A DNA stretch of 64,000 bases from Thalassospira lohafexi (GCF_002844275.1 NZ_NXGX01000005.1:310001-374000), one strand, 5' to 3'. Positions 27,987-37,853 are shown, counted from the first letter of the stretch. Program-made: numbers and translations. The notes: generated by a model not told the origin, from the letters alone.

Positions 27987-28973
27987 ATGAGCACTCCGCA
28001 CCAGCCCGAACAAGTCATCCTTGGCGCACCATTTGACGCCTGCAATGCACTTGCTTCGGCCAAAAATGCCAATCTTTATCGCGCAGCCATGCGGCTTAGC
28101 CCGGAACGCCAGCGGTTCTTTTTGGCAAGTTACGCCTCCATGCGCGTGATTGACGATATTGTCGACGACGGTTTTCTCGAACTGCCAGACACCGAACGTC
28201 AACTCGACCGTGAAAACGTCCTTGCGACCCTTGATAACTGGCAAGCACAGATTGTTGCGTCCAAGGCTGACAAGCCCAATCCACTGCCCGAAACCGGCCC
28301 TCTTGATGAAAATGTCTATGACGCCTTGCGTCAAACACTGGGACGCAGCGATCTTGCAACCGATCCATGGATCGAACTTGCCGACGCCTTGCGCCGCGAT
28401 ATTGCCGAAGACCCGATGGATGAATGGGACGATTTCATTTCCTATTGCGAGGGGGCGACTGCCGCACCGGCATCGATTTTCGTTTATCTGCTGTCGGCAC
28501 GGTATGATGAGGCAATTGGTTATACGTCGCCGCTGACGAACGCACCGCTGTATCATGCGCGCGACATGGCGATTTTCTGCTACATCATCCATATCCTGCG
28601 CGACCTTCCCGAAGACATCAAAGGCCCCGACCGCCTCGTCACCATCCCGTCCGAAGTTTTGATTGCTGCCGATATTACAATTGGCGAAATTCGCAATGCT
28701 ATCGGTCAGGGCCGATATAGCGATCTTGACCTTCTGGGCTCGATCCTGATGGAACATGCTTGGGAACATTTTGAAACTGGTCAGGCCCGCTCTGGCGAAT
28801 TGCTGTCCGTTCTTGATGCTGACGAAGCCGACACCCTGTCGCGCCTGTTTACGGTTTATATCGAACTGGGTGGGGCGATGATGGAAAATGGATATGCTGC
28901 GTTTCTGTCGGACCGCGACGAGATCATGCAAATCACAGCCCAAAGCAGCCTGCCGGACGTTAACGAACAATAA
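27987..28973 (+). CDS. Squalene/phytoene synthase family protein
   Basis: A 328-residue all-alpha prenyl-condensing enzyme. The first aspartate-rich motif is YASMRVIDDIVDD (about residues 50-62), and the second substrate-binding motif is IIHILRDLPEDIK (about 196-208). The YCEGATAAPASIF block corresponds to the family's YC-x-x-x-A motif. Members join two prenyl diphosphates head to head to make squalene, phytoene or intermediates of hopanoid synthesis. No other terpenoid gene is in the window, so the product is unknown. Confidence 0.8.
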   Translation: MSTPHQPEQVILGAPFDACNALASAKNANLYRAAMRLSPERQRFFLASYASMRVIDDIVDDGFLELPDTERQLDRENVLATLDNWQAQIVASKADKPNPLPETGPLDENVYDALRQTLGRSDLATDPWIELADALRRDIAEDPMDEWDDFISYCEGATAAPASIFVYLLSARYDEAIGYTSPLTNAPLYHARDMAIFCYIIHILRDLPEDIKGPDRLVTIPSEVLIAADITIGEIRNAIGQGRYSDLDLLGSILMEHAWEHFETGQARSGELLSVLDADEADTLSRLFTVYIELGGAMMENGYAAFLSDRDEIMQITAQSSLPDVNEQ

Positions 28974-29183
28974 GACGGGCTTTTGGATCGAATTCACAAA
29001 GAGGCTCGACCTTCGAGCTAACCTCAATCATGATGTTTTTCGCCACAACTTAGCAAAATAACGGCCGCAACGAATTTGACTTTGCCAAACTCGTCCCAAA
29101 TGTCGGAAACCAGACTAAAAGAGCCAAAATTCACGAAAAGACTTCCCTGCGGCCTCTCTCTCGTTCGCAAAAGAGGTTAATTG

Positions 29184-29429
29184 ATGTTTCCGTTGCTAAA
29201 AAAGGTGGAATCCTGGATCCGCAACCAATGGGTCGATGCTGCTGTTGGCTTCATATTACTGTTCACCGCCCTGAATGATACCGGCGACACACTTTTTGAT
29301 GATGTCATGTCTGGAAATGTTGGCACATCACATGGCGTGCTTGTTTTGGGGCTGGCCCACATCATTCGATCGGTCCCGCCAGTTTTGCGGAGCATCGGGC
29401 TCATTTTCTATCAAGAAAAAGCTGAGTGA
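29184..29429 (+). CDS. Small hypothetical membrane-associated protein
   Basis: An 81-residue protein with an amphipathic start (FPLLKKVESWIRNQWVD), a hydrophobic stretch (AAVGFILLFTALN) and a second one near residue 50 (HGVLVLGLAHIIRSV). AAGAGG lies about 8 bp upstream of ATG 29184; a TTG one codon earlier is the alternative. I do not recognise the family. It is convergent with pgk. Confidence 0.6.
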   Translation: MFPLLKKVESWIRNQWVDAAVGFILLFTALNDTGDTLFDDVMSGNVGTSHGVLVLGLAHIIRSVPPVLRSIGLIFYQEKAE

Positions 29430-29514
29430 CCACGGCAACCAATCCGGAATGCTCCTGATCAGGCCTTTTGCGCCGACTTTGCTTCTGTCGAGCAATGCTG
29501 CACCACTTCGGGAT

Positions 29515-29547
29515 GCAAAAGAAAACCCCGCCAAATTGGCGGGGTTT
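29515..29547 (-). terminator. Terminator of pgk
   Basis: A perfect 10-bp stem (AAACCCCGCC/GGCGGGGTTT) with a 5-nt loop lies 33 bp after the pgk stop. On the minus strand it runs into TTCTTTT. Confidence 0.85.
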
Positions 29548-29579
29548 GTCATTGTAGCGTTCTGTGTGGTGCGACAGGG

Positions 29580-30773
29580 TTAACCGCGCAGGGCCGCAAC
29601 ACCCGGAAGAACCTTGCCTTCCAGCCACTCAAGGAAAGCACCGCCAGCCGTCGAGACATAGGAAAATGCCTGATCAGAATTGGCATGGCGCAGGGCTGCA
29701 ACCGTATCACCACCGCCAGCAACCGAAAGAAGTTTGCCTTCCTTGGTCAGTTTGGCTGCATGCTGTGCAACCGAAACGGTTGCCGTGTCAAACGGGGTGA
29801 TTTCAAACGCACCCAGAGGTCCGTTCCACACCAGCGTTTCGCACGATTCCAGACGCTTATTAAGGTCTTCAATCGTTTTTGGACCGGCATCAAGGATCAT
29901 ACCGTCATCCGCAACATCATTGATGTCAGAAACATCATGCGGCGCATTGGCGGCAAATTCCTTGGCCACCAGACCATCGACTGGCAACACAATCTCGCAA
30001 TTGGCGGCTTCGGCCTTTTTGAAAATTTCGCGTGCTGTTTCAAGAAGATCATGCTCGCACAGCGATTTACCAACATTGACACCCTTGGCGGCCAGGAACG
30101 TATTGGCCATGCCACCACCAATGACAAGCTGATCCACCTTGGCAACCAGATTGCCCAAAAGATCAAGTTTGGTCGAAATCTTGGCACCACCAACAATCGC
30201 CATCACCGGATGTTTCGGCGCTTCAAGCGCCTCGCTCAATGCTTCGAGTTCGACCTGCATCAAACGACCTGCATAAGACGGCAACGCGCGTGCCAGTCCC
30301 TCGGTTGAAGCATGTGCACGGTGCGCGCATGAAAAGGCATCATTGACATAAATATCGCCAAGCTTGGCCAGTTCGGCGGCAAATGCCGGATCGTTTTTTT
30401 CTTCTTCTGCGTGATAGCGCAGATTTTCCAAAAGGGCGATCTCACCGTTTTCAAGGCTGTTCACAACACCTGCTGCCGTATCACCAATGCAATCATCGGC
30501 AAACTTCACAGGACGACCAAGCTGTTTGGCAAGTGCCTCTGCGACCGGTTTGAGCGACATTTCCGGTACACGTGCACCTTTCGGACGGCCAAAATGGGTA
30601 ATCACAACCAATTTCGCACCGGCATCGGCCAGTTCGATCAGTCCGGGAACGGTTCGGTCGATACGGGTAGTATCCCCGACAACACCGTCTTTCATCGGGA
30701 CGTTAAGATCAGCGCGCAGCAAAACGCGCTTGCCAGCGACATTGACACCGTCAAGCGTATTAAAGTCAGCCAT
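29580..30773 (-). CDS. pgk: Phosphoglycerate kinase
   Basis: A 397-residue glycolytic kinase that transfers phosphate from 1,3-bisphosphoglycerate to ADP. The N-terminal signature [15 protein letters not shown] (about residues 15-29), [16 protein letters not shown], the ATP-side [15 protein letters not shown] (about 190-204) and the C-terminal [12 protein letters not shown] and [18 protein letters not shown] are all in place. Length is standard. It lies downstream of dapF on the same strand, but a strong terminator separates them. Confidence 0.97.
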   Translation of the reverse strand: MADFNTLDGVNVAGKRVLLRADLNVPMKDGVVGDTTRIDRTVPGLIELADAGAKLVVITHFGRPKGARVPEMSLKPVAEALAKQLGRPVKFADDCIGDTAAGVVNSLENGEIALLENLRYHAEEEKNDPAFAAELAKLGDIYVNDAFSCAHRAHASTEGLARALPSYAGRLMQVELEALSEALEAPKHPVMAIVGGAKISTKLDLLGNLVAKVDQLVIGGGMANTFLAAKGVNVGKSLCEHDLLETAREIFKKAEAANCEIVLPVDGLVAKEFAANAPHDVSDINDVADDGMILDAGPKTIEDLNKRLESCETLVWNGPLGAFEITPFDTATVSVAQHAAKLTKEGKLLSVAGGGDTVAALRHANSDQAFSYVSTAGGAFLEWLEGKVLPGVAALRG

Positions 30774-30912
30774 TATCTGAACCTGCTTTTGAGTTTTACA
30801 AAAGACGGGATGGGGGATGTCCCGACATGGATTGGACCAAATCCTGATGCGCCCTGTTTTGCCCGATCAGCACAACCGACGCAAGGCCAGATGGGGTCCG
30901 TAAGAATACCTG

Positions 30913-30951
30913 TCAAAAAAAACCGGCCTTCACAATTCGTGTGGGCCGGTT
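30913..30951 (-). terminator. Terminator of dapF
   Basis: On the minus strand AACCGGCC and GGCCGGTT pair with extra CACA/TGTG pairing inside, followed by eight T. It lies 13 bp after the dapF stop. Confidence 0.9.
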
Positions 30952-30963
30952 ATCGAAACCTGA

Positions 30964-31809
30964 TCAGTGATGGGCCAAAAGCGACGCATGCACAAAGCCC
31001 GAAAAACTGGTCGCAACCGGCCCGGTCATCAAAACATGATCATCGGGCAGCCATTCGATGGTTAAATTGCCGCCATCCAGAATGATTTCGGTTTTGCGCC
31101 CGGTCAGTCCACGGCGTGCTGCGGCGACACCCGCTGCACAGGCACCTGTCCCGCACGCGCGTGTCACACCGACACCACGTTCCCAGACTCGCATGCGCAA
31201 CTGGTTTTCACCAATGATGCTGCATACTTCGATGTTCGCCCGTTCCGGGAACATTTCATGATGCTCAAGAACCGGACCAAGCTTTTCAATATCAATCGCC
31301 TCGGCATCATCGACAAAGAAAACAGCGTGCGGATTACCAACATTTACCCCGACCGGGTCCGAAAGCGGCCCCAGCGACAGCGGAATATGGTTGCTATCAA
31401 CCGCACTGCCCAACGGAATATCGCACCAGTCCAGTTTGACCTGTCCCATATCAACCGTGATCTGCCCATCTGCCAAACCATTGGCATCAAGCAACCCAAC
31501 CACGGTTTCGATGATCACGTCTTTGCGGCCAAGTTCACCCATCACAATATTGGCAACACAACGCGCCGCATTGCCACAGGCCTCGACCTCGCCGCCGTCA
31601 TTGTTGCGAATGCGCATAAACGCATCGGCCAACTCGTCACGGGCGGGCTCAATAACAATCAACTGATCACAGCCAACACCGGTTTTACGATCCGCGATAC
31701 GGGCAGCGGTTGCGTGATCAAGATCGAGCACAGCGGGATCACGTCGTCCGTCAAAGACAACGAAATCATTTCCAAGACCATGCATTTTGACAAAAGGAAT
31801 ACCGTTCAT
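30964..31809 (-). CDS. dapF: Diaminopimelate epimerase
   Basis: A 281-residue PLP-independent epimerase that turns LL- into meso-diaminopimelate for lysine and peptidoglycan. Both catalytic cysteines are present: GGEVEACGNAARC (about residue 77) and VTRACGTGACAA (about residue 218). The N-terminus PFVKMHGLGNDFVVFD is diagnostic. Another gene of this aspartate-family pathway, asd, lies 27 kb away in this window. It follows the GNAT gene on the same strand with a 75-bp gap. Confidence 0.96.
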   Translation of the reverse strand: MNGIPFVKMHGLGNDFVVFDGRRDPAVLDLDHATAARIADRKTGVGCDQLIVIEPARDELADAFMRIRNNDGGEVEACGNAARCVANIVMGELGRKDVIIETVVGLLDANGLADGQITVDMGQVKLDWCDIPLGSAVDSNHIPLSLGPLSDPVGVNVGNPHAVFFVDDAEAIDIEKLGPVLEHHEMFPERANIEVCSIIGENQLRMRVWERGVGVTRACGTGACAAGVAAARRGLTGRKTEIILDGGNLTIEWLPDDHVLMTGPVATSFSGFVHASLLAHH

Positions 31810-31884
31810 ACCTGCCTTATAATCATGATTTCACCCTGCGTCCACATGCGGCTTATCACGACATATAAGTGCCCCACCTGTTGG

Positions 31885-32394
31885 TCAGGCTGAGATTGCT
31901 GGCTTGAAAGGTGTCGCTGGTGCGCAATAGCGTACTTTGCGTGGTGTGAAACCGGCCGCCTTGAAATAATCGCGCTGGCGTTGGTCCATTTCACCAAGCG
32001 AGACATAAACATTCCCACATTGATGTTCCGCTGCCAATCGGGTCATGGCTTCGCGCATGGCATCGAGCACATAGGGCCGCGAAACAATTTCCACCGTCAT
32101 CACATTATCAAGATGAAGAACACGACCATCGGCCATGTCATCATGCACCTGATAGGAAAACAGCCCGTGGATGTACCCACGCTCGTTGGCAACCACGATA
32201 ATACCGCGCGACCGCAGCCAAAGAATGTCTTCGCATCCCTCGCCGGGCACGATCTCGGACGTGGGTGAACAACATTCGGCGACGAATTCACACCACCGAT
32301 CAAACGTCAGATCAGCCTGCAACATCTGCACCAGCGGATACGTCATGTCGGCTGTGTGCGATGTAAGGGGACGTGCGTAATATGTTGCTGCCAT
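31885..32394 (-). CDS. GNAT-like acetyltransferase, likely FNR-controlled
   Basis: A 169-residue protein with a GNAT-like fold: a central strand (RGIIVVANERGYIHGLFSYQV), HLDNVMTVEI in the position of the beta-4 strand, a helix (VLDAMREAMTRLA), CGNVYVSL, and the closing DYFKAAGFTPRKVRY, typical of the GNAT C-terminus. The substrate is unknown. It is divergent from ccoN. A perfect FNR box (32449-32462) is centred 41.5 bp upstream of the start predicted from the -10-like CATGAT at 32421-32426, so it may be switched on under low oxygen with the cbb3 oxidase. Confidence 0.7.
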   Translation of the reverse strand: MAATYYARPLTSHTADMTYPLVQMLQADLTFDRWCEFVAECCSPTSEIVPGEGCEDILWLRSRGIIVVANERGYIHGLFSYQVHDDMADGRVLHLDNVMTVEIVSRPYVLDAMREAMTRLAAEHQCGNVYVSLGEMDQRQRDYFKAAGFTPRKVRYCAPATPFKPAISA

Positions 32395-32420
32395 GGCCCT
32401 AATCCTTGGGAATTTTCCCG

Positions 32421-32462
32421 ATCATGGCGCAAATAATTCGGCCCAACCTTGATGTGCATCAA
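32421..32462 (-). promoter_or_regulatory. FNR-type promoter facing the GNAT gene
   Basis: The box TTGATGTGCATCAA (32449-32462) matches the FNR consensus perfectly. Leftward, CATGAT (32426-32421) lies at -10 spacing, giving a start near 32414 with the box centred at -41.5 and the ATG 20 bp further. Confidence 0.6.
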
Positions 32463-32574
32463 CACCTTTGCCCGGCCAACCGCGCATAAACACTCTCAGC
32501 ACTGAAGAGTCCTTAAAATATGCAGGCCCATATTTTCTTATGATTGAGTAGCAGGAAGGTTTTAAGCGCATACA

Positions 32575-32616
32575 TTGATGCACATCAATGGCGTGACCAT
32601 CACAATCCCGCATAAT
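32575..32616 (+). promoter_or_regulatory. FNR-type promoter of ccoNOQP
   Basis: The box TTGATGCACATCAA (32575-32588) is a perfect FNR site. CATAAT (32611-32616) matches the -10 consensus in five of six positions, giving a start near 32623 with the box centred at -41.5, the class II FNR activator geometry. An FNR-family regulator is encoded 8.5 kb downstream. Confidence 0.85.
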
Positions 32617-32799
32617 CGCTCAAGACTTAAGAAAACCTCGCCTGTGACGATGTCGCCCATCCGGGACGACACCGTATGGGTGGGGCTTTTGGTGCAGGGG
32701 AATGGCAGCTTGTAAGCAGCATGCCGTTCACCGGGACAGATTGGAACCGGCCAGCCAAAGGTTGACCAGTTCCCCGAATACCTTGAACGGGAGTCGAGC

Positions 32800-34272
32800 A
32801 TGAGCCAGGGGAGCATGGCACAGACAGCACCATCATCTGCTGCTGTTAATTACAATATGGACGTTGTGCGCTGGGGCGCACTGGCGACCGTATTTTGGGG
32901 TGTGATTGGTTTTTTGGTGGGCGATGTTCTCGCCTGGCAATTGGCGTTTCCGGCCCTCAACTTCGATATAGAATATCTCAACTTCGGACGTTTGCGTCCG
33001 TTGCATACGTCTGCGGTGATTTTTGCCTTTGGCGGCAATGCGCTGTTGGCGACATCATTCTATGTGGTTCAGCGGACCTGCCGCGCCTCGCTTTATGGCG
33101 GAAAGGCGCTTCCGGCATTTGTATTCTGGGGATATCAGCTTTTTATCGTCATGGCGGCAATCGGCTATGTCACGGGCGTTACTCAGGGTCGTGAATATGC
33201 TGAACCAGAATGGTTTGTCGATCTTTGGCTGACCATCGTTTGGGTGTGCTATCTGGCAGTGTTTGTCGGCACGCTGCTCAAACGTCGCGAGCCGCATATT
33301 TATGTCGCGAACTGGTTCTATCTGGCATTCATCGTCACGATTGCGATGCTCCATCTGGGCAACAACCTTGCAATCCCGGTTTCGCTGTTTGGCACCAAAT
33401 CCTATTCGATGTTTTCCGGCGTGCAGGATGCCTTGACCCAGTGGTGGTACGGCCATAATGCGGTTGGCTTCTTCCTGACGGCTGGCTTCCTTGGCATGAT
33501 GTATTACTTCATCCCCAAACGTGCCGAACGTCCGGTCTATTCATACCGTCTGTCGATCATTCACTTCTGGGCGCTGATCTTCCTCTATATCTGGGCCGGT
33601 CCGCATCACTTGCATTACACCGCCCTTCCTGACTGGGCGCAGACCCTTGGCATGACCTTCTCGATCATGCTGTGGATGCCATCCTGGGGCGGGATGATCA
33701 ACGGCCTGATGACTCTTTCAGGCGCCTGGGACAAACTGCGCACTGATCCGGTCTTGCGGTTCATGGTGGCGGCTGTTGGTTTCTATGGCATGTCGACCTT
33801 CGAAGGTCCGGTCATGTCGATCAAGGCGGTTAACGGTCTTTCGCATTATACCGACTGGACCATTGGACACGTGCATTCCGGCGCACTTGGCTGGGTCGCA
33901 TTCGTATCCTTCGGGGCGATCTATCATCTGATCCCGGTCCTTTGGAACCGTGAACGCCTTTATTCCATGCGTCTTGTGTCGCATCACTTCTGGCTCGGCA
34001 CCATTGGCATCGTTCTTTACATCACCTCGATGTGGGTATCGGGGATCATGCAGGGTCTGATGTGGCGCGCTTACGATGAACTTGGTTTCCTTCAGTATTC
34101 CTTCATCGAAACGGTCGAGGCAATGCATCCCTACTACATCATTCGTGCAACCGGTGGGCTGCTGTTCCTGCTCGGCTCGTTCCTGATGGTCTGGAACGTT
34201 TACAAAACGATCCGCGGCGATCTGCGCAACGAAGCACCGATTGGCACACCCGCAACCGTTGCGGCCGAATAA
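32800..34272 (+). CDS. ccoN: Cytochrome cbb3 oxidase subunit I
   Basis: A 490-residue catalytic subunit of the high-affinity cbb3-type terminal oxidase, with about twelve transmembrane helices. It carries the heme-copper histidines: [14 protein letters not shown] near residue 65, [19 protein letters not shown] near 216 (with the Tyr/His of the copper site), [17 protein letters not shown] near 266, and the two helix-X histidines in [20 protein letters not shown]. It reduces oxygen and pumps protons under low oxygen. It is the first gene of ccoNOQP behind an FNR promoter. GGGAG precedes ATG 32800; ATG 32815 is an alternative. Confidence 0.97.
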   Translation: MSQGSMAQTAPSSAAVNYNMDVVRWGALATVFWGVIGFLVGDVLAWQLAFPALNFDIEYLNFGRLRPLHTSAVIFAFGGNALLATSFYVVQRTCRASLYGGKALPAFVFWGYQLFIVMAAIGYVTGVTQGREYAEPEWFVDLWLTIVWVCYLAVFVGTLLKRREPHIYVANWFYLAFIVTIAMLHLGNNLAIPVSLFGTKSYSMFSGVQDALTQWWYGHNAVGFFLTAGFLGMMYYFIPKRAERPVYSYRLSIIHFWALIFLYIWAGPHHLHYTALPDWAQTLGMTFSIMLWMPSWGGMINGLMTLSGAWDKLRTDPVLRFMVAAVGFYGMSTFEGPVMSIKAVNGLSHYTDWTIGHVHSGALGWVAFVSFGAIYHLIPVLWNRERLYSMRLVSHHFWLGTIGIVLYITSMWVSGIMQGLMWRAYDELGFLQYSFIETVEAMHPYYIIRATGGLLFLLGSFLMVWNVYKTIRGDLRNEAPIGTPATVAAE

Positions 34273-34284
34273 GGGGGACGAAAC

Positions 34285-35016
34285 ATGCTTCTTAAGAAAC
34301 ACCATATTGTTGAAAAGAACGTCTTCGTTCTGATCCTTGGCATTTTCCTGACCATCATCATTGGCGGCATTGTCGAAATTGTGCCGCTGTTTACGATGGA
34401 ACAGACCATTGAAAAGGTCGAAGGGGTGCGCCCCTATTCGCCTCTCGAACAGGCGGGTCGCAACATCTATCTCCGCGAAGGGTGCTATAATTGCCATTCC
34501 CAGCAGATCCGTCCGTTCCGTGACGAGGTCGAACGCTATGGCCATTACAGCCTTGCGGCCGAATCGATGTATGACCATCCGTTCCAGTGGGGGTCAAAAC
34601 GAACCGGTCCCGATCTGGCACGTGTTGGCGCGAAATATTCCAATGCCTGGCATGTTGCCCATATGACCGATCCGCGTTCTGTGGTTCCGGAATCTATCAT
34701 GCCGGGCTACCCGTTCCTTGCGAACCGTGCTTTGGACTTCGATGACGCCAAGGCGCATCTCGAAACGCTCAAAATGGTTGGGGTTCCCTATACCGACGAG
34801 ATGATCGAGGCCGCCAAGGCAGACCTTTACCTGCAAGCAAGCGAGGACGCCGCCTATGACGACGATTTCCTTGCACGCTATCCGAAGGCGGCGACGGGTG
34901 ATTTTGACGGCAATCCGCAAAAACTGACCGAGATGGATGCACTGATTGCGTATCTGCAGGTGTTGGGCCGGATGGTCGACTTTACCACTTACAACCCGCA
35001 AATGAACCTGCGCTAG
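34285..35016 (+). CDS. ccoO: Cytochrome cbb3 oxidase subunit II (mono-heme c)
   Basis: A 243-residue membrane-anchored c-type cytochrome. One N-terminal transmembrane helix (about residues 12-32) is followed by a periplasmic heme domain with a single CxxCH site in [15 protein letters not shown] (about residues 69-73) and methionine candidates in SIMPGYPFL. It hands electrons from CcoP to CcoN. It lies 12 bp after ccoN and is followed by the small ccoQ, the usual order. Confidence 0.96.
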   Translation: MLLKKHHIVEKNVFVLILGIFLTIIIGGIVEIVPLFTMEQTIEKVEGVRPYSPLEQAGRNIYLREGCYNCHSQQIRPFRDEVERYGHYSLAAESMYDHPFQWGSKRTGPDLARVGAKYSNAWHVAHMTDPRSVVPESIMPGYPFLANRALDFDDAKAHLETLKMVGVPYTDEMIEAAKADLYLQASEDAAYDDDFLARYPKAATGDFDGNPQKLTEMDALIAYLQVLGRMVDFTTYNPQMNLR

Positions 35017-35030
35017 GAGGAGGGAAAGTC

Positions 35031-35192
35031 ATGGAATTCTTTACGCAACTTGCTGACTTTTTCCGCCCTCTCTGGGGTTTGTGGCTGATGCTGCTGTTTA
35101 GCGCGATTATTGCCTGGGTCATGTGGCCAAGCAAAAAACGCAACAAAGACATGGAAGCGCATGCCCAGATTCCCTTGCGGGATCAGGATTAA
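35031..35192 (+). CDS. ccoQ: Cytochrome cbb3 oxidase subunit CcoQ
   Basis: A 53-residue protein with one transmembrane helix (RPLWGLWLMLLFSAIIAWVMWP) and a basic then mixed tail (SKKRNKDMEAHAQ). It starts MEFFTQLADF. Position between ccoO and ccoP, size and topology identify it as CcoQ, which stabilises the complex against oxygen or helps CcoP join. AGGAGGAGGG lies upstream of the ATG. Confidence 0.9.
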   Translation: MEFFTQLADFFRPLWGLWLMLLFSAIIAWVMWPSKKRNKDMEAHAQIPLRDQD

Positions 35193-35207
35193 GGGGAGAA
35201 CAAAGCA

Positions 35208-36080
35208 ATGCCGACAAACGTCGAAAAAGACCAAGTATCCGGGCGTGAAACAACCGGCCACGAATGGGATGGCATCAAGGAGCTGAATACGCCCCTGCCA
35301 TCCTGGTGGGTTTACGTTTTCTGGGTCACCATCATCTGGTCTGTTGGCTATTGGGTTGTTTACCCATCATGGCCAACCGCGACCGACTATCTCAAGGGGA
35401 CGTTTGGCACGACCAACCGCACCCAACTGCACGAAACCATGGCCAATGTTGCCGCCGAACGCGCCCCTTACATGGAACGTCTGGCTGCACTTGATGTCAG
35501 TGAAGTTGTCAACGATCCGGAACTTCTGAATTTCTCGATGGCCGGGGGCAAGGCGATCTTTGCTGATAACTGTGCGCCCTGTCATGGTACGGGTGGATCG
35601 GGCAATCCCGGTTTCCCGTCGCTTCAGGATGATGCATGGCTTTGGGGCGGTTCGCTTGATGCGATCAATGAAACGCTTCATGTCGGCATTCGCTGGGATG
35701 CAAACGAAGATACCCGCCTTAACGACATGCCTGCCTTTGGCCGTGATGGATTGCTTGAACGCGAAGACATCAGCGATGTCGTGCAGTTTGTCATGGGCTA
35801 TTCCAATCGGGCGACCGACGGGGATGCCGCCCAGCGTGGCGCGATTGTTTTTGAAGAAAACTGTGCTGCCTGTCATGGCGACAACGGCAAAGGCATTCAG
35901 GAACTCGGCGCACCAAATCTGACCGATGCCATCTGGCTATATGGTGGCGATCAGGCAACGCTGACGGACACCGTGACAAATTCCAGGCGCGGTGTGATGC
36001 CTGCTTGGGGCGACCGACTGGACGAAGAAACCATCAAAATGCTGACCGTTTATGTCCACTCCCTTGGGGGTGGTCAGTAA
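35208..36080 (+). CDS. ccoP: Cytochrome cbb3 oxidase subunit III (di-heme c)
   Basis: A 290-residue di-heme cytochrome c with an N-terminal membrane helix (about residues 30-55, WWVYVFWVTIIWSVGYWVVY) and two periplasmic heme domains with CAPCHG (about residue 123) and CAACHG (about residue 221). The segment HEWDGIKELNTPLPSWW just before the helix is the conserved CcoP N-terminus. It receives electrons from the bc1 complex or soluble cytochrome c. It ends the ccoNOQP transcript; a terminator follows. Confidence 0.97.
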   Translation: MPTNVEKDQVSGRETTGHEWDGIKELNTPLPSWWVYVFWVTIIWSVGYWVVYPSWPTATDYLKGTFGTTNRTQLHETMANVAAERAPYMERLAALDVSEVVNDPELLNFSMAGGKAIFADNCAPCHGTGGSGNPGFPSLQDDAWLWGGSLDAINETLHVGIRWDANEDTRLNDMPAFGRDGLLEREDISDVVQFVMGYSNRATDGDAAQRGAIVFEENCAACHGDNGKGIQELGAPNLTDAIWLYGGDQATLTDTVTNSRRGVMPAWGDRLDEETIKMLTVYVHSLGGGQ

Positions 36081-36095
36081 GGCCCACGCAAATAG

Positions 36096-36170
36096 AAAGC
36101 CCGTCGCCCCGTCATATGAATGATCCTGTCAGCAATTGACATGCATCATGGTGACAGCGGCGGGCTTTTT
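36096..36170 (+). terminator. Terminator after ccoP
   Basis: AAAGCCCGTCGC pairs with GCGGCGGGCTTT (12 bp, one G-U), followed by TTTTT. The 49-nt loop holds a small TGTCA/TGACA hairpin. It separates ccoNOQP from the assembly genes. Confidence 0.75.
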
Positions 36171-36323
36171 GTACTTTCAGTCTAAGATTTGAATAATTCG
36201 AGCCTGCCCCACAAAGCTGTCAAACACATCAAATGTTTATGGCAGCGCCGCCGCAGAGCCCGGCTGGTGGTTCCACCACAGAGAGCAGTCGAAGTTGTGC
36301 GGCGTAAAATTCAGGTAGCGAAC

Positions 36324-37817
36324 ATGGCCATGTCCGATTTGCAGCATCCCGACCCCAACATGATCGCCACCGACGGTGAAGATGATCGTGACCAACCGCT
36401 TTATAAAACCCGCGACAAGGTCTACCCCAAACGTGTTTCCGGGTATTTCCGAAACCTCAAATGGTTTGCCCTGATTGCCCTTTTGGCAATCTACTGGGTT
36501 GTACCGTGGCTGCGCTGGGATCGCGGGCCAACCGCCCCCGATCAGGCGGTTTTGATCGATATGGATCTGGGGCGCGCTTATTTCTTCTTTATCGAGATCT
36601 GGCCCCAGGAAGTCTATTACATCACCGGGCTTTTGATCCTGGCCGCCATCGGACTGTTTTTGGCAACGTCACTGTTTGGTCGCATCTGGTGTGGCTATGG
36701 CTGCCCGCAAACTGTGTGGACCGATCTTTTCATGCTGGTCGAACGCCATATCCAAGGCGACCGCAATGCGCGTGTGCGTCTTGATAAATCAAAATGGACA
36801 TTGGAAAAAATCTGGAAAATCGGCGCCACGCATTTGGCCTGGATCGGCATTGCCATGGCAACCGGCGGCGCGTTTGTATTGTATTTCAACGATGCGCCAA
36901 CGGTTGTCGTCGATGTATTCACCGGCTATGCGTCTCTTGCGGTTTATGTCACCATCGCATCACTAACCTTTTCAACCTATCTTCTCGCCGGATGGGGCCG
37001 TGAGCAGGTCTGCACCTATATGTGCCCGTGGCCGCGGTTCCAGTCTGCGATGCTTGATGATGAAAGCCTGATCGTCACCTACGAAGACTGGCGCGGCGAA
37101 ACACGCGGCCCGATCAAGCGCAAAAACCTTGTGCGCGGCGAAGTCCCCGAAACCGGGCACTGCATTGATTGTCATGCCTGTGTCAATGTCTGCCCGACCG
37201 GAATTGATATTCGTGATGGCCTGCAGATGGAATGCATTGGCTGCGGGCTGTGCATCGATGCCTGTAACGAGATGATGGACAAGGTCGGCTTCCCGCGCGA
37301 TCTGGTCCGGTTTGACTCGATCCAAAACACCCAGCTTCGCGCCATGGGCAAAGCCACCCATACACGCATCATTCGCCCACGCACGATTTTCTATGCCGTC
37401 ATTCTGACCCTTGTGGCATCGGTGATGATGTTTGGCTTGCTCAATCGTTCTGTCCTTGAACTGAATGTCTTGCGCGATCGCAACCCGCTGTTTGTTCGTC
37501 TGTCAGACGGGGACGTACGCAACGGTTACACGATCAAGGTCCTGAACAAGGAACAGGCAACAAAAACCTATGCCCTGACGGTCACTGGCATCACCCCGAC
37601 ACAAATGCAGGTCATCGGACTTGAACCCAATCAGGACGGTAGTTTTGATCTTGATGTGGCACCCGACCGGGTGGGTAGTTTCCGCGTCTTTGTTTCCGCC
37701 GCCCCCGATAGTCTGGACGGTGATGCAACCCCGTTTGAATTCAAAGTCACCGACCGAAAAGATGCCAATTCCATAACCTATGATACAGTATTTGCCGGCC
37801 CAAAGACCGCGCATTAG
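36324..37817 (+). CDS. ccoG: cbb3 oxidase accessory iron-sulfur protein CcoG
   Basis: A 497-residue membrane protein (also RdxA/FixG) with about five transmembrane helices and two [4Fe-4S] ferredoxin motifs: CIDCHACVNVCPTGI and CIGCGLCIDACNEMM (about residues 280-320). CGYGCPQTVWTD and CTYMCPWPRFQS, both membrane-edge motifs, are also typical. CcoG is thought to reduce copper during oxidase assembly. ATG 36324 is chosen: the frame is open to 36189, but the extra 45 basic residues are not family-like. ccoH, ccoI and ccoS follow in tight order. Confidence 0.93.
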   Translation: MAMSDLQHPDPNMIATDGEDDRDQPLYKTRDKVYPKRVSGYFRNLKWFALIALLAIYWVVPWLRWDRGPTAPDQAVLIDMDLGRAYFFFIEIWPQEVYYITGLLILAAIGLFLATSLFGRIWCGYGCPQTVWTDLFMLVERHIQGDRNARVRLDKSKWTLEKIWKIGATHLAWIGIAMATGGAFVLYFNDAPTVVVDVFTGYASLAVYVTIASLTFSTYLLAGWGREQVCTYMCPWPRFQSAMLDDESLIVTYEDWRGETRGPIKRKNLVRGEVPETGHCIDCHACVNVCPTGIDIRDGLQMECIGCGLCIDACNEMMDKVGFPRDLVRFDSIQNTQLRAMGKATHTRIIRPRTIFYAVILTLVASVMMFGLLNRSVLELNVLRDRNPLFVRLSDGDVRNGYTIKVLNKEQATKTYALTVTGITPTQMQVIGLEPNQDGSFDLDVAPDRVGSFRVFVSAAPDSLDGDATPFEFKVTDRKDANSITYDTVFAGPKTAH

Positions 37818-37853
37818 TGACACACCGCGTTCTTGGGCACAGGAGATAAACCC

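Larger units (their letters stand above)
32395..32799. other. Divergent promoter region between GNAT gene and ccoN
   Basis: 405 bp without a gene. It holds two perfect FNR boxes 126 bp apart and the promoters of both divergent genes, listed separately. The remaining part (32640-32790) is an untranslated leader of about 175 nt for ccoN with no clear further signal. Confidence 0.75.

Noticed and set aside
27858..29027. 389-codon open frame on the minus strand opposite the squalene/phytoene-synthase-like gene
   Set aside because: Antisense to a gene with clear motifs; the translation is rich in Arg, His and Cys and resembles nothing.
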